From Colwellia ponticola (GTDB lineage Bacteria; Pseudomonadota; Gammaproteobacteria; Enterobacterales; Alteromonadaceae), in the NCBI RefSeq assembly GCF_005885605.1, contig NZ_SZVP01000002.1:248001-312000 (forward strand): DNA of 64,000 bases, in the 5' to 3' direction. The notes below the pieces were generated by a model. That model saw only the letters and a list, made by a program, of their open reading frames with translations. It was not told the DNA's origin and ran no database searches. Position 1 is the stretch's first letter, and each line of letters opens with the position of its first letter. The position numbers and the translations under genes are program-made. Below, piece after piece: positions 17,375-27,003 of this stretch.

Positions 17375-17989
17375 ATGTCTTTAGAGTTGTGGTTATCGTT
17401 AGTTGTTATTTGTATTTTAGGGGCTTTATCGCCAGGACCTTCATTAGCGCTTGTGGTGCGTAACACCATCATAGGTGGTCAAAAACCCGGGTTAGCCACC
17501 GCTATTAGTCATGGTTTTGGCGTCGGTTTATATGCTGCTATTGCCGTAACAGGTATTGGTCTTGTTATTGTGCAGTCACCGGTTATTTTTCAATTTATTC
17601 AGTATACAGGTGCCGCTTTTTTACTTTATTTAGCGTTTAATGCGCTTAAAAGTAATGGCAGTAACATTGATCTTGATGTCAAAGAAAAACACAGTAATAA
17701 GCCAATAAATGGCTGGCGTGATGGTTTTTTATTAGCCTTCCTCAACCCTAAATTAGCGATATTCTTTTTAGCCTTGTTCAGTCAATTTGTCGATGTTAAT
17801 GCGAGTATAACTCACAAGTTAATCATGATTTTGACCGTTGGAGTACTTGATACGCTATGGTATTGTCTGGTGGTTTTTGGCTTATCTAGAGGTACGGTAC
17901 TGGCTAAACTAAAAGCTAATAGCAGTATGGTTGATAAGATTACTGGCGTGGTATTAATATTACTGGCAGTTCGGGTGGTTGTTAATTAA
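17375..17989 (+). CDS. LysE/RhtB-family amino-acid exporter
   Basis: 204-residue inner-membrane protein with six hydrophobic segments. The LysE/RhtB signature is present: LGALSPGPSLALVVRNTIIGGQKPGLA near the start, and GWRDGFLLAFLNPKLAIFF in the middle. The family exports homoserine, threonine, leucine or similar amino acids. It is 25 bases after the GNAT gene and shares a strong terminator with the convergent dadX. Confidence 0.9.
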   Translation: MSLELWLSLVVICILGALSPGPSLALVVRNTIIGGQKPGLATAISHGFGVGLYAAIAVTGIGLVIVQSPVIFQFIQYTGAAFLLYLAFNALKSNGSNIDLDVKEKHSNKPINGWRDGFLLAFLNPKLAIFFLALFSQFVDVNASITHKLIMILTVGVLDTLWYCLVVFGLSRGTVLAKLKANSSMVDKITGVVLILLAVRVVVN

Positions 17990-18056
17990 CCGATTTGGTG
18001 TTGGTAGTTTGTGATAATAAACACGATAAACAAGTTATAACTCACGCTAAATAAAG

Positions 18057-18092
18057 GCTTCATTGGTAGTAAATACTTACTACCAATGAAGC
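18057..18092. terminator. Strong hairpin between convergent genes
   Basis: Perfect 16-bp stem GCTTCATTGGTAGTAA/TTACTACCAATGAAGC with loop ATAC, between the exporter and the alanine racemase. T tracts are weak on both sides. Confidence 0.75.
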
Positions 18093-18162
18093 TATGATTA
18101 GAGTAATCTCATTAATTACCTGATTATTTCTACGGGTTAACATAGATTACTGAATGAACAAA

Positions 18163-19281
18163 TTAGGTTATATAACGCCGGCTAACACGACGTGTTAGCC
18201 CGCAAAATAAGGTATAAGAAATCGTTTCACAGCACTTAGCAATTTTACTAGCTAAAATGTTATCTCCCCAAAGTTCTACCTCAAAACCAATGCAATCTTC
18301 TTGCGTAAACATTGATAAATCAACCATCATCATGTCCATAGAAACCCGACCTAATACGCGACTTTGTTTACCATTGATATATACCGGCGTACCGTTAGGG
18401 GCATGTCTAGGGTAACCATCAGCATAACCAATAGAAACAGTACCTATTTTAGTGGTTTTTTCCGCCGTCCATAAGGCGTTATAACCGACACTGTCGTTTT
18501 TGTTAATGACCCGTTGTGAGATGACTTTTGCCGTAAAGGTCATCGCAGGGATTAAGGGTTGTGCTAACACTTCATCATCAATAGGGCAGGCGCCATAAAG
18601 AATAATACCCGGGCGTACCCATTGCTCTCTACTCGTGAGCTCTTGGGTTAACTTTTCTGTTAGGGTTTTAGTTAGCGCTTTAGTTAAAACAGCAGGTGAG
18701 TTAGCAATACTAATATCGCCAGGTAAATTATTAATAGTCTCTATAAATAATACTGTTTGCTGTGCCGTGAATGATGAATTTATATCATCTGCAGATGAAA
18801 AGTGACTCATATGAACAATGTTATTTACTTGACTCATTTCGGTTAATTGATGCCAAGCCTTAGCATACTCATCAGGTAAAAAGCCTAATCGGTGCATACC
18901 TGAATCCATTTTTAACCAGACATTAATTGGCTGAGTTAGTCTTGCCTGTTGTAGTGCTTCTAGTTGCCATTGGCTATGTATTACACACCATAGATTGTTT
19001 TCACTGATGTAAGTTAACTCATCGGCAGTAAAAAAACCTTCTAGTAATAAAATAGGCGCTTGAATATCCGCATCACGCAACTCTTTTGCTTCTTCAATAC
19101 AAGCAACACCAAAGGCATCTGCCACATCGGTTAATGCCTTTGCCACCTCGATAGCACCATGGCCATAGGCATTCGCCTTAACTGTTGCAATTGCTTTAGC
19201 GGGCGCAGCAAGAGATTTAGCGTATAAGTAATTTTTTTTAATGGCGGTTAATTTAATAACGGCTGTTGCTGTTCTAGCCAT
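18163..19281 (-). CDS. dadX: Alanine racemase (catabolic)
   Basis: 372-residue PLP enzyme. The PLP lysine is Lys35 in ATVKANAYGHG. VWLKMDSGMHRLGF, ANSPAVL and RPGIILYGACP follow, and the second catalytic base is the Tyr in SVGYNALW. It interconverts L- and D-alanine. It lies 11 bases after dadA on the same strand, the classic catabolic dad operon, so dadX is preferred over biosynthetic alr. A linker of TKALTKTLTEKLTQ within the barrel looks like a small internal expansion. Confidence 0.93.
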   Translation of the reverse strand: MARTATAVIKLTAIKKNYLYAKSLAAPAKAIATVKANAYGHGAIEVAKALTDVADAFGVACIEEAKELRDADIQAPILLLEGFFTADELTYISENNLWCVIHSQWQLEALQQARLTQPINVWLKMDSGMHRLGFLPDEYAKAWHQLTEMSQVNNIVHMSHFSSADDINSSFTAQQTVLFIETINNLPGDISIANSPAVLTKALTKTLTEKLTQELTSREQWVRPGIILYGACPIDDEVLAQPLIPAMTFTAKVISQRVINKNDSVGYNALWTAEKTTKIGTVSIGYADGYPRHAPNGTPVYINGKQSRVLGRVSMDMMMVDLSMFTQEDCIGFEVELWGDNILASKIAKCCETISYTLFCGLTRRVSRRYIT

Positions 19282-19292
19282 ATATTCCTCGA

Positions 19293-20549
19293 CTATGCGT
19301 AGCGTGCAATTGATAAGCCAGAGCCATCAATATCAGGTGTTTTACTACTAATAATATCACTCACATATTTCGCTGATCCTAACGACATAGTCCAACCTAG
19401 TGTACCGTGACCGGTATTGAGAAATAAATTATCAATCTTTGTTTTACCTAAAATAGGTGTACCGTCAGGTGTCATTGGTCTTAACCCCGTCCAAAATTCA
19501 GCCTTGGCTAAATCACCTGCGTAAGGGAATAAGTCGGCAATAGAGAACTCTATATTTTTACGACGTTTCTCTAATAAGGCCAGGTTATAAGCCGTAATTT
19601 CTGCTGTACCACCTACTCTTATGCGATCCCCTAAGCGGGTAATAGCAACTTTGTAGGTTTCATCCATTACCGTTGACTGTGGTGCGGCAGAATAGTCTTC
19701 TATTGGTAAAGTCAGTGAATAGCCTTTAATAGGATAAACAGGCACTTTGATGCCAATATCACCAAGCATATGCGTAGAGTACGATCCTAAAGCCATTAAA
19801 TAAGCATCAGCAGTGAACTCACCTTTACTGGTTGAAACACTGGTTATGTCGTTACCTTGTTTAGTTAACTTATCGATACTGGTGTCCATAATAAAGGTAA
19901 CGCCAAGTTTTTCACACGCTTTTGCTAATTCAGTAACAAATTTGTGACAATCACCCGTCTCATCATTGGGCAAATGAATACCACCAACAATTTTATCAAT
20001 GCTATGGTGCAGTGCTGGCTCATAGGTCAAACAATCCTCAGCGGTAAGTACTTTATGGTCAACGCCACACTCGGTTAATACTTGAATATCTTTTTTAGCA
20101 CTGTGTACTTGACCCTGAGTACGAAATACTTGCAAGGTGCCTAAGGTTCTATGATCATATTCAATATTAATTTCTTGTCTAAGTGCTTTTAAGCAGTCGC
20201 GGCTATATTCTGCGACTCTCATCATTCTCGATTTATTAAGGTGGTAGTCTTTGGTATTGCAGTTTGCCACCAGCTTAGTCATCCAAACTAATGTTTCAGT
20301 ATCTATATCCTTAACATTAATTTTTAACGGTGCTAGCTCTTGCATTAACCACTTCATCGCTTTTACCGGAATACCTGGAGCTGCCCAAGGAGCAGAGTAT
20401 CCTGGCGATATTTGCCCTGCGTTGGCAAAGCTGGTTTCATTGGCAACACTAGGTTGTCTATCAATCACAGTCACTTCATGACCCGCTTTAGCTAAATACC
20501 ACGCGCTTGTTACACCTATTACACCAGAGCCTAAGACTAAAACCTTCAT
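19293..20549 (-). CDS. dadA: D-amino acid dehydrogenase, small subunit
   Basis: 418-residue FAD enzyme. The dinucleotide motif VLVLGSGVIGVTSAWYLAKAGHEVTVID is at the very N-terminus (residues 3-30), followed by ANAGQISPGYSAPWAAPG, the DadA fingerprint, and GLRPMTPDGTPILG plus GHGTLGWTMSLGSAK at the C-terminus. It oxidises D-alanine and other D-amino acids to keto acids and passes electrons to the respiratory chain at the inner membrane. It heads the dadA-dadX operon. Leader regulation by Lrp is usual in relatives, but I could not pick out a convincing site. Confidence 0.95.
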   Translation of the reverse strand: MKVLVLGSGVIGVTSAWYLAKAGHEVTVIDRQPSVANETSFANAGQISPGYSAPWAAPGIPVKAMKWLMQELAPLKINVKDIDTETLVWMTKLVANCNTKDYHLNKSRMMRVAEYSRDCLKALRQEINIEYDHRTLGTLQVFRTQGQVHSAKKDIQVLTECGVDHKVLTAEDCLTYEPALHHSIDKIVGGIHLPNDETGDCHKFVTELAKACEKLGVTFIMDTSIDKLTKQGNDITSVSTSKGEFTADAYLMALGSYSTHMLGDIGIKVPVYPIKGYSLTLPIEDYSAAPQSTVMDETYKVAITRLGDRIRVGGTAEITAYNLALLEKRRKNIEFSIADLFPYAGDLAKAEFWTGLRPMTPDGTPILGKTKIDNLFLNTGHGTLGWTMSLGSAKYVSDIISSKTPDIDGSGLSIARYA

Positions 20550-21258
20550 TTCTCACCCCAAAAACAACGCTAAATTTAAAGCGCTATAGTAGTTTATATT
20601 CACAATAATTAATGATGCTATTTCAGCGATATTTCAGAATAAAAAACTAATATTAAACAAAAGTTAGCGTTTTAATCTAAATGGCTGCATGGTCTAACCA
20701 GTTTGTAGAAGTACTCGACTAAACAAGCCTTTTTTAGTCTATCCGGCTCAAGTTGTTATTTTAGAATGCGCGGTGCTTAAAACATAGTAAATATTTAGGT
20801 GTTCTTTACTCAAATGTTATTATCAACGTCAACCGACGTTATTTAGCAAGTGACTTTGTATGACAATTCATCGATTTTATCGGACTAAAGTATTTAATAC
20901 TTGCCTTTTTAGTCTGGCTATCTTATATCTATTACTTTAGATGAATGATTGATATTTTATAGACTCTTATTTTGTGGTGTGAGTTGTTGTAGGAGAAAAA
21001 CTAAAAATATCTGATTTCATTTTTATTATACCCAGCATAGTAAACTTTCACTTTAAAAAATAACCATATAACAGCATAAAATGTAGTAAACATAGGTTAA
21101 CTATGGTTGCTGCATTTTTTGTTTTTAAGTACGTTATAACATGTTAAGTGAGCGGTTAATTGAACTATTTGGTATAAAATGTGGTGTTGATCTTACCTAT
21201 TCAGTTGGTGATTTTTCTGGCTGAAAAGAAAGGTTAGCACGAGAGATTTATTATTATA
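20550..21258. other. Divergent intergenic region, dadA and rnk
   Basis: About 700 AT-rich bases with no credible gene. It contains a short inverted repeat CATAGGTTAACTATG near 21091 and several related words (AGCATAGTAAAC, GTAGTAAACATAG) around 21030-21110. Nothing else is recognised. Confidence 0.5.
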
Positions 21259-21270
21259 TTGAGAATTCAA

Positions 21271-21684
21271 ATGAACAAAAAACCTGAAATAATTATTTCA
21301 TCATTAGATTCAGATAGGCTCTATGCCTTAATAGAGGCATTACCAGCGAATAGTTTGCCGGGGATAAGCGCGCTTGAAGAAGAACTTGACCGCGCCAAGA
21401 TAGTCGATTCTAAAGATATTCCACCTACTATAGTAACAATGAACTCAACGGTAAAATTTTCTGTTGAATCATCTAAAGAAGAGTCAGAGTTAACGCTTGT
21501 TTATCCAAAAGATATGGATTCGAACAGCAATAAAATTTCAATTTTAGCGCCAGTGGGAAGTGCCTTACTTGGGCTTTCTCAAGGCGATGAAATTGAGTGG
21601 CCAAAGCCAGGTGGCGGTCTAATCAAAGTGACTATTAAAGAAGTAACCTATCAGCCTGAAAGAGCTGGCGAGTTTCATCGATAG
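21271..21684 (+). CDS. rnk: Regulator of nucleoside diphosphate kinase, Rnk/GreA-like
   Basis: 137 residues from ATG 21271; an in-frame TTG at 21259 is less likely because the family begins MNKKPEIIISSLD. Rnk has a short N-terminal coiled coil (ELDRAKIVDSKDIPP) and a GreA-type C-terminal FKBP-like domain, here STVKFSVESSKEESELTLVYP to ILAPVGSALLGLSQGDEIEWPKPGG. It binds RNA polymerase near the secondary channel and influences nucleotide pools. It stands alone and ends at a strong terminator. Confidence 0.92.
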   Translation: MNKKPEIIISSLDSDRLYALIEALPANSLPGISALEEELDRAKIVDSKDIPPTIVTMNSTVKFSVESSKEESELTLVYPKDMDSNSNKISILAPVGSALLGLSQGDEIEWPKPGGGLIKVTIKEVTYQPERAGEFHR

Positions 21685-21742
21685 TATTTAGCACAAATAC
21701 TTACCACACCAGTGACGTTTGAATAACTCAGGTGGATAAACT

Positions 21743-21779
21743 AAAAAACCGATTGTTATAGCTAACAATCGGTTTTTTT
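21743..21779. terminator. Bidirectional terminator after rnk
   Basis: AAAAAACCGATTGTTA/TAACAATCGGTTTTTT perfect 16-bp stem with a 4-base loop, between convergent rnk and the HsdA-like gene. Confidence 0.92.
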
Positions 21780-21822
21780 ATTAATTATCAATGATTATTT
21801 CTAATCAACAACCATAAGAATA

Positions 21823-22590
21823 TTAAAAGCTACCATTACGCATCATTGCATCCATACCACCATCTACATAAATAATACTGCCGTGGACGAAAGCGGCTTG
21901 CGGTGATTGTAAAAAGCTTACCGCATCGGCAATTTCACTGGGCTGACCGTTACGTCCGATAGGGGCAATAAAATTACGTACCGCCTCACCAAAGCGAGGA
22001 TCATTTTTAGATGCCTCGTGTAGTGGTGTTTCAACCGCACCTGGAGCGACGATATTAAGACGGATACCCGTGCTACCTGTTTTAACCGCTAAGCGGCGAC
22101 AATGTACCGTGAGTGCATATTTAGAAGCAGCATAAGCGATGTGTGGTTGACCCAACTCATCAGCTAGAGCGCGAGCGGCTTGCTCATCATTACTAAGCAT
22201 GAGATCAATCATTGGGTGTGGATCTGCAGCTTGTTGACTTGCGGCAACTGAACCGATAATGGTAATAGCGGGTTTTGTGCCTTTTTTAAGGGCAGGGCTA
22301 AGCAATTCAATGAGTTCAGTAGAACCAAAATAATTAACGGAAACCACTAAACTACTGCTCGGCGCTGTAACACCAAGCCCAGCACAACACACTAAACCAT
22401 CAAGTTTACCCTGTGCTAGCGCAATCACTTGCTCTGCAGCGTTAGCACGACCTTCACTAGATGATAAGTCGGCAATAACTTCTGCCTGATGGCGGTCTAT
22501 GCCAATAACGGTGTGCCCTGCTGCGCGTAATTGTTGACAAACGGCCGCGCCGATACCTGATGCTGAACCTGTAACTGCAGTGACTGACAT
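21823..22590 (-). CDS. 3-alpha-hydroxysteroid dehydrogenase/carbonyl reductase, HsdA-like
   Basis: 255-residue SDR. TGSASGIGAAVCQQL is the cofactor loop, followed by GIDRHQAEVIADLSSSEGR, LDGLVCCAGLG, VVSVNYFGSTELIE, a catalytic Ser in IIGSVAAS, and YAASKYALTV. From memory these blocks and the ending FVHGSIIYVDGGMDAMMR align closely with Comamonas testosteroni HsdA, which oxidises the 3-alpha-hydroxyl of steroids such as bile acids. It is the last gene of the minus-strand steroid operon, with AGGAG before ATG 22590, 66 bases after the MFS gene. Its specific similarity is the best single sign that this operon handles steroids. Confidence 0.88.
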   Translation of the reverse strand: MSVTAVTGSASGIGAAVCQQLRAAGHTVIGIDRHQAEVIADLSSSEGRANAAEQVIALAQGKLDGLVCCAGLGVTAPSSSLVVSVNYFGSTELIELLSPALKKGTKPAITIIGSVAASQQAADPHPMIDLMLSNDEQAARALADELGQPHIAYAASKYALTVHCRRLAVKTGSTGIRLNIVAPGAVETPLHEASKNDPRFGEAVRNFIAPIGRNGQPSEIADAVSFLQSPQAAFVHGSIIYVDGGMDAMMRNGSF

Positions 22591-22656
22591 AATAAACTCC
22601 TAGGTTTTATTCACTTAAAGAAAATTAAAAAACGTTAATACATGGTTGAAAAGTGC

Positions 22657-23967
22657 TTAAACTATATTGGCTTTCGCTAGCGCTTGATGAGCCTTTAGTT
22701 TACAAAGTAAGAAAACAGACATTAGCGTTGTACCACTGCTAATTAACAAGGCATAGCGTAAAGATTCAGTCCCCATTTGGTCACTCAATAATTCACTGAT
22801 CACGCCTACTAGCATAGGGCCTACACCAACACCGACAAAAGTAATAATGACGGTTTGTATAGAGATGGCTAACGCTCGTTGGCTACTAGGTACAATACCG
22901 GTTAATAATGTTAGGCATGGACTGACCCACCACACCGAGAAAAAACTCGCTAAGGTACAAAATAGCATCGCAAAGGGAATACCTGAAAAAGACAATTCAT
23001 CGCCTAGGCCCTTGGGCCAAAGGAAGTAAATGACAATTGATATCCAGCCAAGTATATGACCCAGTATTGGTAACCATAACACGCCTTTTCGTTTGGCAAT
23101 TCTATCGGCCAGATAGCCGCTTAACAAAATACCAATGGCAGCAGCGCCGCCGCCGAAAAAACCAGCCATCATGCCTGCTTGGCTAATAGTGAGCTCATGA
23201 CTACGCACTAAAAAGGTGGCGTTCCACATACCAAAAGCATTAGCACCTAAGGTGGCAATTGCACTTGAACTGACTAATAAACAATAATCTTTTCGTTTAA
23301 GTAATGTTTTTATTGAGGCGCGAAAACCTGTAGCCAGTACTGTTGGTATATTTTCAGTCGCCGAAGTGTTTGCTTCATCATACTGACCACGAGATGGCTC
23401 TGGCATAATAAAAAAAAGCACGAAGGAGATAAATAATGCAGGCGTAGAGATAATAAAAAAGGTTTGTCGCCAGCCATATTGCTCTACCCAATAAGCACCC
23501 ACAGTGAGCGCTATAATAGCGGCAAAGGTAGCACCAGAAGTAAAACAACTAATGGCAAATGATCGCCGCTCAATAGGGTAGCTATCAGAGAGTAATGATA
23601 ATGACGCCGAGGTTACCGGCGCTTCAGCAACAGCAATCATCATGCGCATTAGTAGTAGGGTAAAAAAGCCAGTTGCCAAGCCACTTAAGGCGGTAATGAC
23701 ACACCAAACAAGTGCACTAGCAGCCAGTAAGCGGGTACGATTAACCTTATCGGCTAGGCGACCTGCTAATAAGCCGGTGAAGATAAAAACAATCGCAAAA
23801 CCAAGCCCGGTTAATAAACCCATCTGTGTATCAGACGCGCCAAACTCAGCTTTGATGGGTTCAATCATCACTGCCATAATTTGTCGGCCAATAAAGCTTT
23901 CAATATAGAGTAAAGTAAGCACCAACAATAAAGCATGTTGGCGCCAGTAAGATGGGGTTATGTTCAA
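22657..23967 (-). CDS. MFS transporter (spinster-like), steroid cluster
   Basis: 436 residues, 12 hydrophobic segments. The MFS loop-2 motif is [14 protein letters not shown] after TM2 and the loop-8 equivalent is [14 protein letters not shown]4 shows [18 protein letters not shown], typical of the spinster/anion-cation group found in aromatic and steroid gene clusters. Its start overlaps the aldolase stop by four bases (ATGA), so it is translated with the operon. It probably imports a steroid or a degradation intermediate, or exports one; direction is not shown. Confidence 0.87.
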   Translation of the reverse strand: MNITPSYWRQHALLLVLTLLYIESFIGRQIMAVMIEPIKAEFGASDTQMGLLTGLGFAIVFIFTGLLAGRLADKVNRTRLLAASALVWCVITALSGLATGFFTLLLMRMMIAVAEAPVTSASLSLLSDSYPIERRSFAISCFTSGATFAAIIALTVGAYWVEQYGWRQTFFIISTPALFISFVLFFIMPEPSRGQYDEANTSATENIPTVLATGFRASIKTLLKRKDYCLLVSSSAIATLGANAFGMWNATFLVRSHELTISQAGMMAGFFGGGAAAIGILLSGYLADRIAKRKGVLWLPILGHILGWISIVIYFLWPKGLGDELSFSGIPFAMLFCTLASFFSVWWVSPCLTLLTGIVPSSQRALAISIQTVIITFVGVGVGPMLVGVISELLSDQMGTESLRYALLISSGTTLMSVFLLCKLKAHQALAKANIV

Positions 23968-24998
23968 GCGTTAGCCGCCTTTAAGGCTTTAGCCATGCTC
24001 ATTGCGGTATCATCAATCATATCTTCTTGTCCTCCTACGGTTTTGAGGCGACCAAGTTCAAGTAAAATATCACGAGCAGGTACACCATATTTTTTCTCGG
24101 CCCGTTCAGCGAACAGCAAGAATGAAGAATAAACACCAGCATAACCAAGTGTTAAAGAGTTTCTATCAATACGTATAGGCTGATCCATCATAGGAATAAC
24201 TAAATCTTCGGCTACATCCATTATTTTATAGAGATCTACACCGTGATTAACATCCATGCGATCAAGTACTGCGCTAAAGACTTCTAGCGGTGTATTACCT
24301 GCGCCAGCACCTAAACCAGCAGCAGAGCCATCGATACGGTTAGCGCCCATCTCTAGTGCAGCAAGCGAGTTAGAAATACTCATACCTAAGTTATGATGAC
24401 CATGAAAACCAATTTCGGTGTCAGGTTTAAGTTCACTACGTAGTAATCCTATGCGCGATGATACATCATCAGGCAGCATATAACCTGCTGAATCTGTACA
24501 GTAAATACAATTAGCTCCGTAAGACTCCATTAATTTAGCCTGCGCAACTAACTCTTCAGGGCTGATCATATGTGCCATCATCAAAAAGCCGACGGTATCT
24601 AAGCCCATTTTACGAGCGGCACTAATATGCTGCTCTGATACATCTGCTTCAGTACAATGAGTCGCAACACGAATAGTACTAACGCCATGGTCATAGGCCA
24701 TTTTTAAGTGATCAACGGTACCTATACCAGGAATGAGTAACGCTGATATTTTAGCTTGTGTCATTTTAGGGACAACAGCACTTAAATACTCTTCATCGGT
24801 ATGGGCAGGAAAACCATAATTAAGAGAAGAACCACCTAAACCATCACCATGGGTGACTTCAATTAATGGGATACCGGCTTGGTCGAGTCCAGTGGCGATT
24901 GACACCATTTGTTCTAGGCTAATTTGATGCTGTTTAGCATGCATACCATCACGTAATGACATATCGTGCAGGGTAACTTTTTTACCTTTTAAATTCAT
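23964..24998 (-). CDS. 4-hydroxy-2-oxovalerate aldolase (TesG/HsaF type)
   Basis: 344-residue HMGL-like TIM-barrel aldolase. [17 protein letters not shown] carries the catalytic Arg16 and metal Asp17 plus His20; [15 protein letters not shown] carries the metal histidines; [14 protein letters not shown] follows. It splits 4-hydroxy-2-oxo acids into pyruvate and an aldehyde, which is channelled to the partner dehydrogenase encoded 11 bases upstream. In steroid degraders the substrate is 4-hydroxy-2-oxohexanoate from the cleaved A ring. The enzyme family alone also fits phenylpropionate or phenol meta pathways (MhpE, DmpG). AAGGAG precedes the start. Confidence 0.93.
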   Translation of the reverse strand: MNLKGKKVTLHDMSLRDGMHAKQHQISLEQMVSIATGLDQAGIPLIEVTHGDGLGGSSLNYGFPAHTDEEYLSAVVPKMTQAKISALLIPGIGTVDHLKMAYDHGVSTIRVATHCTEADVSEQHISAARKMGLDTVGFLMMAHMISPEELVAQAKLMESYGANCIYCTDSAGYMLPDDVSSRIGLLRSELKPDTEIGFHGHHNLGMSISNSLAALEMGANRIDGSAAGLGAGAGNTPLEVFSAVLDRMDVNHGVDLYKIMDVAEDLVIPMMDQPIRIDRNSLTLGYAGVYSSFLLFAERAEKKYGVPARDILLELGRLKTVGGQEDMIDDTAMSMAKALKAANA

Positions 24999-25009
24999 AT
25001 TATTACTCC

Positions 25010-25924
25010 TTAAGAATGACTGTCAGATTGAGTGCTAGGTTGAGTGTGACCAAGCATTTGCTCGGCAAACATTTCAGCAGTACGGGCGGCAGAGGCGGTC
25101 ATGATGTCAAGATTACCGGCATACTTAGGTAGGTAATCACCCAGTCCTTCTACTTCAAGAAAAATAGACACTTTACGACCGTCAAATACGGGGCCATTTT
25201 TGAGTTTATAACCAGGAACATACTTTTGAACTTCACGGATCATTTCAAGGACTGATGCGGTAATAGCCGCTTGATCTGGCTCTGTTTCCGTTAAACAATG
25301 AATAGTGTCACGCATCAGCAGTGGTGGCTCAGCAGGGTTAATGATAATAATGGCTTTGCCTTTTTTAGCGCCACCAATTTGCTCTACTGCACCTGAGGTA
25401 GTACGAGTGAATTCATCAATATTTTGGCGTGTGCCTGGACCGACTGATTTAGACGATACCGTCGCAACAATCTCGCCATACTCTACTGCTTGTACACGTG
25501 ATACCGCAGCCACCATTGGGATAGTTGCCTGACCACCACATGTCACCATGTTTACGTTTTGAATATCAGCGTTAAGTTGGTTTAGGTTAACGGGAGGAAC
25601 GCAAAACGGACCAATGGCCGCCGGCGTAAGATCTATCATCAAGACACCTTTAGCATTAACTTTGGCCGAGTTCTCAGCATGTACATAGGCCGATGTAGCA
25701 TCAAACGCTATTTTAATTTCGTCGGCTTCAATATGAGGGATTAAACCATCAATACCCTCTGACGTGGTTTTAATGCCTAATGCTTGTGCGCGAGCTAAGC
25801 CTTCTGAATCTGGGTCGATACCGACCATCCATACTGGCTCTAGTACATTGCTGCGTTGTAGCTTATAAAGTAAATCGGTACCAATGTTACCTGACCCGAT
25901 CAGAGCGCATTTTATCTTTTTCAT
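25010..25924 (-). CDS. Acylating acetaldehyde/propionaldehyde dehydrogenase (TesF/HsaG type)
   Basis: 304-residue NAD enzyme: [16 protein letters not shown] at the N-terminus, the catalytic cysteine Cys129 in [12 protein letters not shown], and [15 protein letters not shown] further on. It converts acetaldehyde or propionaldehyde plus CoA to acyl-CoA and forms a channelling complex with the aldolase encoded next. AAGGAAA precedes ATG 25924. Its distance to the hydratase gene was enlarged by the 263-bp element copy C; in relatives these genes abut. Confidence 0.93.
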   Translation of the reverse strand: MKKIKCALIGSGNIGTDLLYKLQRSNVLEPVWMVGIDPDSEGLARAQALGIKTTSEGIDGLIPHIEADEIKIAFDATSAYVHAENSAKVNAKGVLMIDLTPAAIGPFCVPPVNLNQLNADIQNVNMVTCGGQATIPMVAAVSRVQAVEYGEIVATVSSKSVGPGTRQNIDEFTRTTSGAVEQIGGAKKGKAIIIINPAEPPLLMRDTIHCLTETEPDQAAITASVLEMIREVQKYVPGYKLKNGPVFDGRKVSIFLEVEGLGDYLPKYAGNLDIMTASAARTAEMFAEQMLGHTQPSTQSDSHS

Positions 25925-25951
25925 CTTTTTTTCCTTGTGATATTGATATTA

Positions 25952-26214
25952 TACCATTCTGCATAAAGAAGTGTTCACTTAGAATGGCATGGACGACAGT
26001 AGAACAAATAAAATTTATGCCGATATAGTCACTCTACATCAAGTAAATTTTATGACGTTATCATGGTGTCCAAGTATTCCCAAAGGGCCATTTTTAAAGG
26101 CTTATATGCATCGTTATTGATTTTGACAAGGGAACAACCCTTGCCTACAATCAATGCCTTGCCTCTAAGCCTTTAAATTCTGGCTAAGAGATCACTTTCT
26201 TATGCAGATTGGTA
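25952..26214. repeat. Short inverted-repeat element, copy C (263 bp), inside steroid operon
   Basis: Ends TACCATTCTGCATAAAG and CTTATGCAGATTGGTA are imperfect inverted repeats. Flanks are TTA on both sides (25949-25951 and 26215-26217). The right-hand TTA is the TAA stop codon of the hydratase on the minus strand. The core (CGTTATTGATTTTGACAAGG, CAATCAATGCCTTGCCTCTA) matches copies A and B, although the terminal repeats differ from theirs. Confidence 0.88.
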
Positions 26215-27003
26215 TTAGTCACAGAAATTGACTGAGCATGTACCGAGACCTTCAATCTCCATACTAAAGTGATCGCCGCTTTTAGCATCGATTAGAGGTG
26301 CAAGAGCTCCCGATAAGATCACTTCACCTTTTTTAAACTCAATGCCATATTCTCCTAGCGTATTGGCTAGCCAAGCGACCGCTTGAGCGGGGTGACCTTG
26401 TACGGCAGAGCCAATACCGGTTACCGCGGGCTCACCATTATGATGTACGGCCATTTTGACCGTTGATAAATCAAGTGTTGTCGGGTCGGTATGCTTGTCG
26501 CCAATAACAAAAACACCACATGAAGCATTATCAGCAACAGTATCGACTATGGTGATACGCCAATCTTCAATACGAGAATCAACAATCTCAAAACAAGGGG
26601 CAACCCACTCAGTAGCGGCTAATACTTGCTCGGCGGTAACGCCTGGGCCTTGTAAATCGTGTTTAAGGCAAAAGGCGATTTCACCTTCGGCGCGCGGTTG
26701 AATTAACTGCGACTTTTGTAAACTAATGCTACTGCCATCGGGATGATGCATAGTGTTAGTTAAAAAACCAAAATCCGGTTGATGAACATTCAACATCTTC
26801 TGTACGGCTTCACTGGTAACACCAATTTTTTTACCGATAACTTTTTCGCCAGCTTGGGTGCGTAGCGCTAAGGTTTTTAATGAAATTTGATAAGCATCAT
26901 CAATGGTTAACTCTGGGTAGCGAGCGATTAGCGGCGCTACCGCTAACCTTTTCTTTTGTGCATCAAAAAGCTCTTGCGCTAACTGGTTATGTAACTCACT
27001 CAT
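26215..27003 (-). CDS. 2-oxopent-4-enoate hydratase family (TesE/HsaE type)
   Basis: 262 residues from ATG 27003, chosen because it overlaps the reductase stop by one base (TAATG); an in-frame start 24 bases upstream lies inside that gene. MhpD/FAH-like fold: VIGKKIGVTSEAVQKML, PDFGFLTNTM, the metal site QPRAEGEIAFCL, and FEIVDSRIEDWR. It hydrates 2-hydroxydienoates made by ring cleavage and C-C hydrolysis, feeding the aldolase. The TAA stop is formed by the element's target duplication. This step precedes TesG and TesF in steroid A/B-ring breakdown; other meta pathways use the same chemistry. Confidence 0.92.
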   Translation of the reverse strand: MSELHNQLAQELFDAQKKRLAVAPLIARYPELTIDDAYQISLKTLALRTQAGEKVIGKKIGVTSEAVQKMLNVHQPDFGFLTNTMHHPDGSSISLQKSQLIQPRAEGEIAFCLKHDLQGPGVTAEQVLAATEWVAPCFEIVDSRIEDWRITIVDTVADNASCGVFVIGDKHTDPTTLDLSTVKMAVHHNGEPAVTGIGSAVQGHPAQAVAWLANTLGEYGIEFKKGEVILSGALAPLIDAKSGDHFSMEIEGLGTCSVNFCD

